Shown here: positions 45,851-56,216 of the stretch, in pieces | Layout: every line of letters begins with the position of its first letter | Numbering within the stretch: position 1 is the first letter of the stretch | Assembly: GCA_029449245.1 (NCBI GenBank) | Contig: JANATF010000001.1 | Location: 1,860,001 to 1,924,000 of the forward strand | Direction: 5' to 3' | DNA length: 64,000 nt | DNA from: Mortierella alpina | Taxonomy: Eukaryota; Mortierellomycota; Mortierellomycetes; Mortierellales; Mortierellaceae | Position numbers and translations under genes: made by a program | Notes under the pieces: generated by a model | Told to the model about the DNA's origin: nothing | Databases searched by the model: none | What the model saw: the letters and a program-made list of their open reading frames with translations, nothing else

Positions 45851-45860
45851 TATATATTAA
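45851..45860 (+). promoter_or_regulatory. TATA-like element of the transketolase gene
   Basis: TATATATTAA about 155 bp upstream of the transketolase start. Motif and position only. Confidence 0.35.
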
Positions 45861-46014
45861 CCGCGGCGCGATCTCACAGCTATATTATACAACAATCCGA
45901 GGCGCTGACAAAGTGGCCGTTATCCAAGCCACCTGTACCTGAAAATAAAAATCCGCTTCTCATTCATCGCACCTCGCACCCCATCACCACTTCTCCATCA
46001 ACCGATAGCCCAAC

Positions 46015-49000
46015 ATGACCTTCACGAACGAGGACAAGCATGCCGTCAACACCATCCGAGTGCTCGCTGCCGACACTGTCTTCAAGAGCAACTCTGGCCA
46101 CCCTGGTACATGCTGGGCCAGCTTGATTTTCTCGTTTTAAGTCGCAATGAGAACGCGTTTACCTTGCAGCTGTAACCAGCGTCGACCCCGCAGCACTCAA
46201 TGCGAAAAGAATGGGTTATTGATATCGAAATGTCTTCAATGCTCCCCTCGTAAAGGTGCCCCTATGGGATGTGCTCCCATGGCCCACCTGCTCTTCTCTC
46301 GATTCATGAACTACAACCCCAAGAACGCCAAGTGGGTAAGGAACAGATTCGATAATCCACGAAGAGGAATGGTGTGGTCACGCACGACAACGCTGCAGCT
46401 CTACACTGGACTGACGCAATCCTTTTCTACATGTAATAGGCCAACCGTGATCGTTTCGTCCTCTCGAACGGACACGCCTGCGCACTCCAGTACATCCTGC
46501 TTCACCTGGCTGGCTACGACACCAGCATGGATGACCTCAAGGCTTTCCGTCAGCTCCATAGCAAGTAAGTCTTGCGCTGCTCTTCGCTGTCCTGAAGCAT
46601 CGATCATCCATGCCCAATGATCCCTTCTTTGCTGGATCCTTCTTTGTGAGAGATTTGATCTTTCTTTTTTTGGATGCGTCACACCGTAACACCTGTCTGT
46701 GTGTGGTCCCTTCTTCCCCCGCACTGCTGCACCCCAACGGGCGGCGAATCAGACTGCTTGTCTTTGATCTGTGGAACCCATTTTTTTTGTTTTCTGTTTT
46801 TTCGCATTTTACAAACCCCGTTATTCTGGAGCGTTATCTTCTTGGGGTAGAAGATGACGAGCGCACCCTCCATTCAGCCTTGGGCAACCCTCAGCTTCCA
46901 ACAGTCGCACTTGCCAGCTCCCCATTCATTTCGCATGCCGTGCACACATATGCAGGCGCGCCGTGCCATCCAATGCACGGGCAGCGTTCGTGCCGTTGTC
47001 ATCTGCAGCTGATACACGATTCTCGATTGACGATTCGCCCCAACCTCAACTTCAACCTCAGCCTCAACTAACATTCTCATTTCCTCCCTAGGACCCCTGG
47101 TCACCCCGAGTCCCATATGACCACTGGTATCGAAGTCACCACTGTAAGTCAACGGCCACTCACTTCAGTGTCCCACCCAATTATGCCCAGCTAGTCTTTA
47201 ACAAACTAACGAAATCTTTCGTTATATGTGTATGTGTTTCAATAGGGCCCTTTGGGTCAGGGTTTCGCCAACGCTGTTGGTCTTGCAATTGGTGAGGCGC
47301 ACATGGCCGCCACCTTCAACAAGCCCGGTTTTGAGCTCTTCAACAACTACACCTTCATGATCACTGGAGACGGCTGTCTTCAAGAAGGTGTCTCCTGCGA
47401 GGCTGCTTCCCTTGCTGGGTAAGTACCGTATCTTTTTGCAGAACAACTAAAATGGCACACTGACCTCCTCCGAGGTATAACGTTGTGTAACAGCAGCTTT
47501 TAAGTGAGATGGCGCTTTATCTAATTTTGAACATTTCGCACCTTCTTTCACTGATCCACAGACACCTGCAGTTGGGCAAACTTATCGCTCTCTATGATGA
47601 CAACCACATTTCGATCGATGGCGACACTGAAGTCTCCTTCACTGAGGACGTCGTCAAGCGTTTCGAGTCCTACGGCTGGCACGTCATCGTCGTCAAGGAC
47701 GGCGACAGCGATCTCGAGAGCATGGCCAGTGCTATTGAGGAGGCCAAGAAGATAACCAACAAGCCCTCGTTGATCAAGATCCAGACCACTATCGGTTTCG
47801 GCTCCAAGCTCCAGGGCACTGAGAAGGTCCACGGATCGCCTCTCAAGGCCGATGACATTGTCCAGCTCAAGCAGGCCATGGGCTTCAACCCAGAGGAGTC
47901 CTTCGTTGTCCCCCAGACCACCTATGACCTTTACCACGCCAAGGCTGCCAAGGGCGCTGCCCTCAACCAGCACTGGAACGCTCTGGTCGAGAAGTACACT
48001 GCCGAATACCCCGAGCTCGCCTCGGAGCTTAAGCGTCGCTTGAACAAGGACTTGCCCGAGAACTGGGCCGAAGCCTTGCCTCGCTTCACTCCCGCTGACA
48101 AGGCCATTGCTACTCGTAAGCTCTCTGAGGCTGTCCTGAACAAGGTCGCTGACCTCTTACCCGAGCTGATGATCGGATCTGCTGATTTGACCGGCTCAAA
48201 CTTGACCCGGTGGAAGACCGCTGTTGACTTCCAGCCCGAGGACTCAGGCATCGGCAACTACGCTGGACGTTACCTGCGCTATGGTGTCCGTGAGCACGGC
48301 ATGGCCGCTATTATGAACGGACTGGATGCCTATGGCGGTATCATCCCCGGAGGCGCTACCTTCCTGAACTTTATCAGCTACGCCTCGGGCGCCGTTCGTC
48401 TCTCGGCTCTGTCTGGACATCGCGTTCTCTACATCATGACCCACGACTCTATTGGTCTTGGAGAGGATGGTCCCACTCACCAGCCCATCGAGACGATGGC
48501 CATGATCCGCGCGACCCCCAACATCGTTGACTTGCGCCCTGCTGACGGAAATGAGACGTCGGGAGCCTACCTCTTTGCCATCTCTGCCAAGCACCGCCCC
48601 TCGGTCTTGGCCCTCACCCGTCAGGACTTGCCCCAACTCGAGGGCTCTTCGGTTGAGAAGACCCTTTTCGGCGGATACGTTCTCCAGGAGGTCGAGGGTG
48701 CCGACGTCACCTTGGTCGGTACCGGTTCCGAGGTCTCTCTCTGTGTGGATGCCGCCAAGCTGTTGACTGCCCAGGGCATCAAGGCTCGTATCGTCTCCAT
48801 GCCCTCGACCACGCTCTTTGAGGACCAGTCGAACGAGTACAAGCGCTCCGTCCTGATCGACGGTGTCCCCTCGGTTTCAGTTGAAGCCATGACCACTTTT
48901 GGATGGAACCGTTATGCCCATGAGTCCTTGGGCATTGACACCTTTGGTGCCTCGGGTCCCTTCAAGGAGGTGTACAAGCACTTTGGATTGGTCCCTGATG

Positions 49001-49080
49001 TCGTTGCTGCCAAGGTCCAGAAGGTTGTCGAATATTACAAGGCTGCAGGACACGTTCCCTCGCTGGTCCGTAACTTTTAA
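46015..49080 (+). CDS. TKL1: Transketolase
   Basis: Thiamine-diphosphate enzyme of the non-oxidative pentose phosphate pathway; transfers two-carbon ketol units. Six exons (46015-46105, 46256-46335, 46440-46564, 47092-47143, 47246-47418, 47562-49080) close to 679 residues, as in yeast. Conserved parts: NSGHPGAPMG (ThDP-contacting His), the ThDP motif [18 protein letters not shown] followed by [24 protein letters not shown] with the catalytic Glu, and [15 protein letters not shown]. No targeting signal, so cytosolic. Codon use is strongly biased to C/G-ending codons, as expected for a highly expressed gene. Introns are crowded in the first quarter; one of 527 bp lies between exons 3 and 4. Convergent with the ATP11 homologue, 122 bp between stops. 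Confidence 0.97.
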
Positions 49081-49202
49081 AGAAAGAAAAAAAGAAAAGG
49101 CACCAAAAAAACAAGAGGACTGCACTATAGATGTTTTTCGCAACTTTAGACCTATAGACATTTGTATATAGTGCGTTAATACGCACGTTTATTTTTTCTA
49201 TG

Positions 49203-50425
49203 CTATCCCGAGATCTCTGTCAGCTCCATCAACTTTTCGTGCGAAAACTTTTCAGGTCTCTTGTGAAAGTCCTGGAGCAGCTGAACCTTTTCCTTATGGT
49301 CGCTCACATAGTATTGCTGAAGCCCAAAAATCAAGATCTGCGCCTGCTCGATCGTGAGCATTCTCGGGTCGGTCGTGATCACGCCGTGCATGAGGACAAT
49401 GCCCTTGGAGTCGACCAACTCGGGGTAGTGAGTAAGGGTGAGGAAAGGGCGGGCATTGGAGCCATGGGTCTGGAACTCTAGCAGCGAAGTGAAGACGATC
49501 TGATGAAAGGCAAACTGAAGGAAGTAGAACTCCACGGCATCACCGTGGGACAATGGCAGGATAAACTAAAAACAAAGGCAACGAGCGTTAGAGATCAAAC
49601 AAAAAAGTTTCACGGGTATGCTGGCGTTTCTGGCGTTTTCTGTACGATGCCATGCAGTGGTCTTCAAAGGACGTACCATCGGGTACTCTTTAGATCGGGC
49701 CAACATTTTTCTGTAAGTCTCAGCAGGTATCACCGCCGATACTGTATCCTCCTTGTCCAAGTGCTTCTGAATCCAGATCTTGGAGGTTTCCTCTGCGTTC
49801 AGATCCTTGACCAGATCGAGCTTCATTATCTTGTCGAGGGACTAATATTAAAATAATGTCCAGATTAGTGGAATGCCGCAATGATCCGAGAAAATGAAAG
49901 ACTCTCGCGCACTTGGAGTTCACTCAAGAGCAAAACATACTGGACTGGACGATTCTGGGACGTTGGAAGTGTCCTTGCTAGTTTGTCGTTGGGCCTGTCC
50001 CTCTACTGCACCGTTTCCTGTTGTGGTAGTGCTGTTGCTTTCCAGAGGCCTCACTGGTTTGAAGGCCGTCTGTGTTATGGGCAGAACCTTGGCTTTAAGC
50101 TCCTCTATGGTTCCCACGCCCTCCCTATCAAACATAGACCATCGATGCACCATACGATTAGCGTTCCTGATTCAATATTTAGAACAACCCCTTCAAACGC
50201 ATGCTAAATTACAGAGGGACAGTGGGTGCCTTACTCCTGGGCTTTGCGCTTCAGTTTGTCAGCATATTTTTGGGTGTAATCAATGTGTTTCGAGCGGAAA
50301 ATAATACGGCCATGGGCGATCGTGGCCAACTTTGAGTTCTGGGGAGCAACAGAGACACCGGAGCGCGGTGTGGCCGCCGTCAGGCGAGAGGCTGCCGTGA
50401 AGAGTGTGCGGAAAGCGGAAGCCAT
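49203..50425 (-). CDS. ATP11: F1-ATPase assembly chaperone ATP11 (ATPAF1)
   Basis: Mitochondrial matrix chaperone that binds free F1 beta subunit during ATP synthase assembly. Four exons (50425-50235, 50124-49941, 49841-49677, 49565-49203) close to 300 residues. The N-terminus is a basic, Ser/Thr/Ala-rich presequence (ASAFRTLFTAASRLTAATPR). Then YTQKYADKLKRKAQEEG, a Gln/Ser/Thr-rich linker, the family core SKIWIQKHLDKEDTVSAVIP with AETYRKML, and FYFLQFAFHQIVFTSLLEF, THYPELVDSKGIVLMHG. All are recognisable ATP11 signatures. It lies tail-to-head behind COA1, another respiratory assembly factor, with 114 bp between them. Confidence 0.95.
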
Positions 50426-50539
50426 TTGAGGTAGGTGGTGCAAAGGAGTCGCATTGGGAACAAGGTGTTGTTGTATTACAGTATGTATTGGGCTAAGCCA
50501 CACCGGTTCCTGGCTTCCGGGAGGGACCCAGAAGGTGTT

Positions 50540-51205
50540 CTAAACGTTATGTCTGTGATCCTCGAGCTCTGGAAGAACTGTATGCTCTCCAAGAACGACG
50601 CAGGTACCATCGGGCATGGTCAGCGTGAAGTCTGTAGTCACCCACTGCTTGGCGGGTCGGACCGCAACAAAATGCACCCGCCCTTCGGCCTTGTCGCCTT
50701 TGACCTGGAACTCGATATCAACTCTGCCTTTTAAATGAGCTACTGTTCCTGAAATCCAAGGCCAGCTTGGGTTTGTAAAGTCGATGTTGTCACCAAGGAG
50801 TTGCTGGGCCTTGGTGTCAAACTTGACGTTAAACATCGTACCCCGGACGATCGATGTGCCCTGCCGCTGGTGGTTGGCTGCCACTGCGATGGATCCAGCC
50901 CAGAACGAAACGCCGAGGACGCCGAGGAGGATATAGAGCGGCGTGCGGTTAGCAACGCTGGGAAGCTGGCTTGTTTGTGCTTTAAACTGAGGACTATGCT
51001 GGGACTGGTTGATAGCGGATGTGCTCTTGAACACTGGCTGGTGTTTTACAGGCGCGGTGGCAGGTGTCGAGACTGCCGTGGGGTTCGTTGTGTATGAACG
51101 GCATAGGGCCCTGTGCAATACGGAAGTGCAGGATGAGCCGCTGCTGGATGGGCGCAAGAAGGCGCGCTGGAGGCCGAGAGCCCTGTGAGCTTGAGAGAAT
51201 GTCAT
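50540..51205 (-). CDS. COA1: Cytochrome oxidase assembly protein 1 (Coa1/Tim21 fold)
   Basis: Mitochondrial inner-membrane factor for early cytochrome c oxidase assembly. Single exon, 221 residues. Residues 1-40 are Arg/Ser-rich and helix-forming, fitting a presequence ending near RSYTT. One membrane helix at about 89-110 is preceded by the typical RTPLYILLGVLG. The intermembrane-space domain contains FNVKFDTKAQQLLGDNIDF, GTVAHLKGRVDIEFQVKGDK and GRVHFVAVRP, matching the Coa1/Tim21-like fold. The start was chosen at MTFSQAHRALG because it begins the presequence; an in-frame ATG 16 codons upstream is possible. Mortal alternatives such as Tim21 itself are less likely given the short C-terminus. 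Confidence 0.82.
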   Translation of the reverse strand: MTFSQAHRALGLQRAFLRPSSSGSSCTSVLHRALCRSYTTNPTAVSTPATAPVKHQPVFKSTSAINQSQHSPQFKAQTSQLPSVANRTPLYILLGVLGVSFWAGSIAVAANHQRQGTSIVRGTMFNVKFDTKAQQLLGDNIDFTNPSWPWISGTVAHLKGRVDIEFQVKGDKAEGRVHFVAVRPAKQWVTTDFTLTMPDGTCVVLGEHTVLPELEDHRHNV

Positions 51206-52245
51206 GTCTACAGGTGTGTGGTTAGTGATGCTAAATGCTGAGTGCGAAGGCATTTGATCAAAAGCGAATTCGACCAGTCGTGGTGCGATAATTTCCGAGT
51301 GCACAAGGGCGGTGCCTGACAATTTTGAGCGCGATAGAGCCTTGTTCTTCTTTGCTGCGCTTGCCCCTCGCGCTCGATTCAACTTCTTCATTTGGCCTCG
51401 AGGATGCCAAGGATCTCCAGGACAGCCTGCCTGCTGTGCAACGGATGGCAGGCCCTGTAACCAAGCAACGACTACAGCAAACCCTCTCCCCCGCTTAGCC
51501 GCAGCAACAAGTGTCGACTTTCGGAATAAAAATAAAATAGACCGAGCGCACAAATTGCGGCGGATAGCATAACGGCACAGCATTGACGTACGGACTGAAG
51601 GCCTCCAGGAGGGTAAGAGGGCGATGGTGGTCCTGCAAGAACAGCTGTCCGTTGGTCGCGCACTTGGCTGCGGGTCTGGCTTTGAAAGCACACGCCGGCT
51701 CGTGTTTTTCAGGCCTTGTCGACAATGGTCATTCTTGCTCAGGACTCGGGATCATTGTCGCACACCCCTCCAGAACGGGTCGTCGACGCAGCAGGAAGAA
51801 TGGACGCTGCTTCGAGGAGAGTATAAAGTGCACATCCATCGCGGCCACCCGGCCACTGTTGCTTTCGATCCCCGACTGAGCCTCGCTCGAACCCGCCGGC
51901 GCCGCATTCACAACGTTCCATCTCACCACCTTACTCATCACCCTCGAAGCAAGCAAGCATCGCAGCCTGATTTGAAATCATCCCTGGTAGGAATCTCGCT
52001 CCTTTGTTGCCTCGCGCCACCATCCGCGATGCGCCGTAGCTCTGTCGCGGCCCTTTATAAGGCGCGCCATGGGCCCGCACGCCTGCGCGTGTCTGAGACA
52101 AACAGACACCCGCCACTGGACACTCAAGCCGCACACTGACCAACCGCTACGTCTCTCGCTATCTTTTTTGCTTCCTCCACCCAACCTTCGGCCTCCAACC
52201 CGGCGAGACACAGTTCGAGTCGCCGCGCTGGAATCACCTGCCGCC
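51206..52245. other. Divergent promoter region COA1 / F-box gene
   Basis: About 1 kb. A TTTATAAG element at about 52054 is a TATA candidate for the F-box gene. Open frames run through the region on both strands, but none has start, splice or family support. The in-frame upstream extension of the F-box ORF to 52069 is probably leader. Confidence 0.45.
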
Positions 52246-53820
52246 ATGGACCGAATGAATCCTCTCGACCTCCCAGAAATCATCACCAACGTCGGACGCT
52301 TCCTTCCTCTCTGGAAGTACAGCGACAACCTCGGCTTCTACGACTTCAATCCCGCGATCCTGCTCTCGTGCACGCTGGTCAACAGGACCTGGCACAACGC
52401 ACTGACGCCCGTTATCTGGTATGTCTACAACGGCTTCGTGATGCGATCAATCCCCAAGGGCGTCATCGTCAGGAACAGTCGACACTTCCGGATCTTCTTT
52501 TACGATCGCTCGTTCGCTGGGCCATTCGAGTCGCGCCATCTTAAGGCGCTTGTTATCTCCTGGTGGGACAAAGAGTTGCTGCCGCTGGTTGAGGCCAATG
52601 CAGGATCGCTGGTGAGCTTGGTCTGGAAGGGTTCGTCCTCACCGTCACCTATGCGAACAGCTTTGCTACCAAGCCCAGACTATGGCTTGTTGCTGAGAAT
52701 GGCGCCAACCCTCGAAGACTTGCAGCTCTCGCACTGGTCCTTGTCCGGCAAAGAGTTTGTAGATTTTCTTGTCGCTTGTAGGCACCTCAAGAACCTGGGA
52801 CTTGCGGCCGTCGACTGGACCAAATCTACTCCAGGAGACCTTCAATCGTCAGTCATCCCGTTGTCCTCCTCTCCATCAACGCCGCAGCCCTCATATCCGT
52901 GCGGCCCACGCCCGCCTACGTCGCCCAGGTCGTTCTCCTATGCAGTCGATCGTCGCCACCACCCTCAAGCGATTCAGGGCCTCACAGATCTGCGACTGGA
53001 TGTAAGCATGTCCAAGGAGGATGCCTTTGTAGATCTACTTCGGTCCTGTCCCGATCTTGAAAACTTCTCACTCTACTCCGAGAACACTGAGGATCCTCGA
53101 GCGTTGCTCCCGATCTTACGGGATTGCTGTCCAAAACTATCAGGGATCGAGTACGTTTCGCGGTTCTGCTCCGTTCTCGGAGGTCGGGATTACCTTTCGG
53201 ATGCCGAATATGCAAACCTGGTGCTGTCTGCCCGCAATCTAAAGTCGCTCAAGATCGACATCCCCTGCCTTGATGATGCCATGACGAGAGCCTTGTTGTT
53301 GCAATCGCAGGCCTTAGAATCCTTAAGCCTGCGGTTCCACGAACGTCGAACTACCCACCCCTTGCGAGACGCTGAAAACATTTGCATCATTCTCCAGCAC
53401 TGCACTGAGTTACGCCACCTCACGCTCCAGTTCAACCCGCACTCCCTGGGCAAGGAAGGTACCCTCAAGCTCTTTGAAAGGCCTTGGGCGTGTCGCAACC
53501 TGAAGACCTTGGCGCTGACGGAGGTGACTATGATTGAGGATCAGGTTGCTCAAACCATACAGAACAGTCCGCAAGGACCGGCTCTTCAACCTTACCACTG
53601 GAGATTAGCTTCGGCGGCAAGACCGATTCCATCGCCTGGAGGTGATAGCGGCAGCAACACTGCGTCAGGAGGAAGTGAGCAGGACACGCCGTACGGACCA
53701 TCGCCGAAACAGAAACTTTTCGAGCAAGTGCGCAAGTTGCCCCATTTGGTTACAATGAGCTTGAACCATGTTTCCTACACTTCTGCCAGCCTCGATACCA
53801 GCTCTAATGGCTCAAGCTGA
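52246..53820 (+). CDS. F-box/leucine-rich-repeat protein
   Basis: Probable substrate adaptor of an SCF ubiquitin ligase, substrate unknown. Single exon, 524 residues from the ATG in good context (CCGCCATGG). Residues 1-55 form an F-box-like start (NPLDLPEIITNVGRFLPLW, then LVNRTWHNALTPVIW). The rest contains irregular leucine-rich repeats, e.g. LEDLQLSHWSLSGKEF, LKNLGLAAVDW, LENFSLYSENTEDP, LKSLKIDIPCLDD, LRHLTLQFNPHSLGKEG, LKTLALTEVTM. A Pro/Ser-rich insert lies at about 205-240 and a Gly/Ser-rich one near the end. This is a large, fast-evolving class in early-diverging fungi. It converges with the M20 peptidase, 118 bp between stops. Confidence 0.8.
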   Translation: MDRMNPLDLPEIITNVGRFLPLWKYSDNLGFYDFNPAILLSCTLVNRTWHNALTPVIWYVYNGFVMRSIPKGVIVRNSRHFRIFFYDRSFAGPFESRHLKALVISWWDKELLPLVEANAGSLVSLVWKGSSSPSPMRTALLPSPDYGLLLRMAPTLEDLQLSHWSLSGKEFVDFLVACRHLKNLGLAAVDWTKSTPGDLQSSVIPLSSSPSTPQPSYPCGPRPPTSPRSFSYAVDRRHHPQAIQGLTDLRLDVSMSKEDAFVDLLRSCPDLENFSLYSENTEDPRALLPILRDCCPKLSGIEYVSRFCSVLGGRDYLSDAEYANLVLSARNLKSLKIDIPCLDDAMTRALLLQSQALESLSLRFHERRTTHPLRDAENICIILQHCTELRHLTLQFNPHSLGKEGTLKLFERPWACRNLKTLALTEVTMIEDQVAQTIQNSPQGPALQPYHWRLASAARPIPSPGGDSGSNTASGGSEQDTPYGPSPKQKLFEQVRKLPHLVTMSLNHVSYTSASLDTSSNGSS

Positions 53821-53938
53821 TTACATTCTTTTTTCTTCATACTTGATTACAAACCAACGTAATTTTTACTGCTTTGATGCTCTTCCACGTATCGACTTTC
53901 TGTTGCCAGCACAGTGTAGTATCCTGCTTTTCCACTTT

Positions 53939-55623
53939 TCACTTTTGGTCGTTGAACTCTTGTTTGACGCTCTTCAAAAACTTCTTGTCCACAATGCATT
54001 CCACGCCGGTCATGGCCAAACTCTTGGCAGCCCTCAGTGTCGTCACATGTCCCAGAGACAGGGCTGCTGCATGTGCAAAGGCAGTGGTGTGTAGTCCCAT
54101 AGTCTTATCGTCCTCTCCATGGAGGTTCAAGATATTGAACATGGGATGGATGCCAGGCAAAGCATACGTCAGATTTCCCATGTCCGTTGAGCCCGACAGC
54201 TTCGAGAGCTGCTCCTGCTTGGAGGCGTACTCTAAGCCTTGGGCGTTCATGTAGTGCTCAAATTTCTTTGCCAGTGGGTCATTGGTCAAAATATCTATCC
54301 AACATTGTCGGAATGTTAACTCTCGACACTAGAACATTGCAAGTCGTCTCAATGTTGTCTTTGGCTGTTGCTTCCACATACCCTTGTAAGGAACACCCCA
54401 CTTGAATTCAACCCTGCATCCGGTAGCAGCGGCGGCACCCTTGAAAATGCGCTCGACCTTGTTTTTCAAGACCTCCACTTCCGTGTACTTGGGAGCCCTC
54501 ACGGTATATGTGGACATTGTATAGTCGGGGATAATGTTGGCAGCCTTTCCGCCGTCCTTGATGATTCCGTGGACTCTTTGAGTGGGGTGCATCTGCTGGC
54601 GCATCAGTCCAATATTGGTATAGGAGAGTACGGCAGCGTCCAGGGCATTGATGCCTTCCCAGGGCGACGCCGATGCGTGCGACGCCTTGCCAAAGAACTC
54701 AACCTCCACGGTGTCGAGGGCCAAGAAAGCTGGGTAAACGACGTCAGCATTGGCGCCGTGAAGCATCATGCACACGTCCACGTTATCGAAAGCGCCATGG
54801 TTTAACATTACAATCTTTCCGCCTATGACGACAAAAGGTAAGCGCGGATGAGTAACCTAGCCTAAAGACCGTCCTGTAGAACAAATCACACTCTCAACAG
54901 CTTGATAGCTAAGTCCGACTTTGTTACGTACCAGAGGTTTCCTCTGCGGGAGTGCCAAAAAGCTTGACCTCGGCCTCAAGTCCAAATTTTTCAATGACGG
55001 CTTTGAGACCGATGGCTGTGGCCACTCCAGAGATAGCAATCAGGTTATGTCCACAAGCATGACCGATCCCAGGCAAAGCGTCATACTGCCCAAGATAAGG
55101 TGACATTAGCAAAGTCGGGGAATCAGAATATTGGAGAACTACAATAACATCAGCAGCCTCTCCAGGCTAAAATAAGATGGAGAAAAACTCACCTCTGAGC
55201 AGATGCCAATGGTGACCTTGTCAGAGTTGCCAGCACGAGCCACAAATGCGGTGTCGAGAGTATACGCCTTTCGCTGCACCTGAAAGCCCTTACTCTCCAA
55301 GTAATCTGTCAGTAACGCATGCGCATGGTATTCTTGGTAGCTCAGCTCCGGGTCCGCGTGAAGCTATATGGCACAAGATCATTGGCGGGGTGGATGCAGC
55401 AGGAAGCTGTTAGAGGACTGCCATCTTTTCGCTGTCTCTGATAGGAAACCCTCGCTAAGGTGCTTAGCCTAGCTGTGTATGAAAAGAACCATACCTTCAG
55501 GCTGATATCTCTTAGCTCCGCAGAGACCTCCTCAATCGCTCGATGCACCGACTTTGCAAAGTCATCTTGTTCCCAAAGCGCCGACAGTTTGACATCGCTG
55601 TCGCTTACACTAAGTTGGCTCAT
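53939..55623 (-). CDS. M20-family metallopeptidase (PM20D2/amidohydrolase-like)
   Basis: Zinc amidohydrolase of the aminoacylase-1-like 2 group, probably splitting dipeptides or N-acyl amino acids. Five exons (55623-55495, 55363-55193, 55085-54932, 54822-54382, 54294-53939) close to 416 residues. The first metal ligand is in YDALPGIGHACGHNLIA; the general-base Glu and next ligand are in LFGTPAEETSGGK; further conserved parts are MMLHGANAD, VEFFGKASHASASPWEGINALDA and QRVHGIIKDGGKAANIIPDY (dimerisation lid). The C-terminal His is likely in LHTTAFAHAAALS. N-terminal DPELSYQEYHAHALLTDYL also fits. No signal peptide, so cytosolic. Confidence 0.93.
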
Positions 55624-56216
55624 TGTCTGGTGAAGGGATTCATATGCCGGGGGAAGAAAAGTCGAGGTAGTTGTGAACTGGGCGCTTTTCTCCTGGAAGA
55701 AAATGAGGTTGCGAAAAGGTAAGACGGGTTGTTGCATGGGAATACTAAACTCAACATAAACACTCAGGGGTAACGGTTTGCGCATTCAAAAAAACGACTC
55801 GTGCTTCCAGCCCTTACATCGAAGGCGCATTCATGGCTGGCAACATCATCGCCTTTGTGGCTGTTGGAAAAGATTCCTTTGAAGATGGAGAGGCAGCCAG
55901 AGGCAGCGGGGCCTTGGGGCGATGGGGATTTCTCAGACGACATGGCGGGAGGGAACAGTAGGCGAGGAAGCGAAGGACGAGGAGGAGTGCGTGAGAACCG
56001 AGTGCAGCAAGGCACTGGCTAATCCACGCCGCACCCTGTTGGCGCCATTCTTACCACAAAAGGCACACATCGCGTATATCCATGCGCCTGCAATTGCCCG
56101 CTTCAAGATTGCTGCTCGCGTACGTGGCTGCGGTATGTTTTTTTTTACAATAGCTCCGTGAGAAGAAAGCGAACTCGTCTACACTGCCTGTCACTCCTAC
56201 TATCGCCGTACAACAG
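55624..56216. other. Intergenic region, M20 promoter / SDR 3' end
   Basis: About 590 bp between two genes transcribed leftwards. No further gene supported; short frames on both strands look random. Confidence 0.5.
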
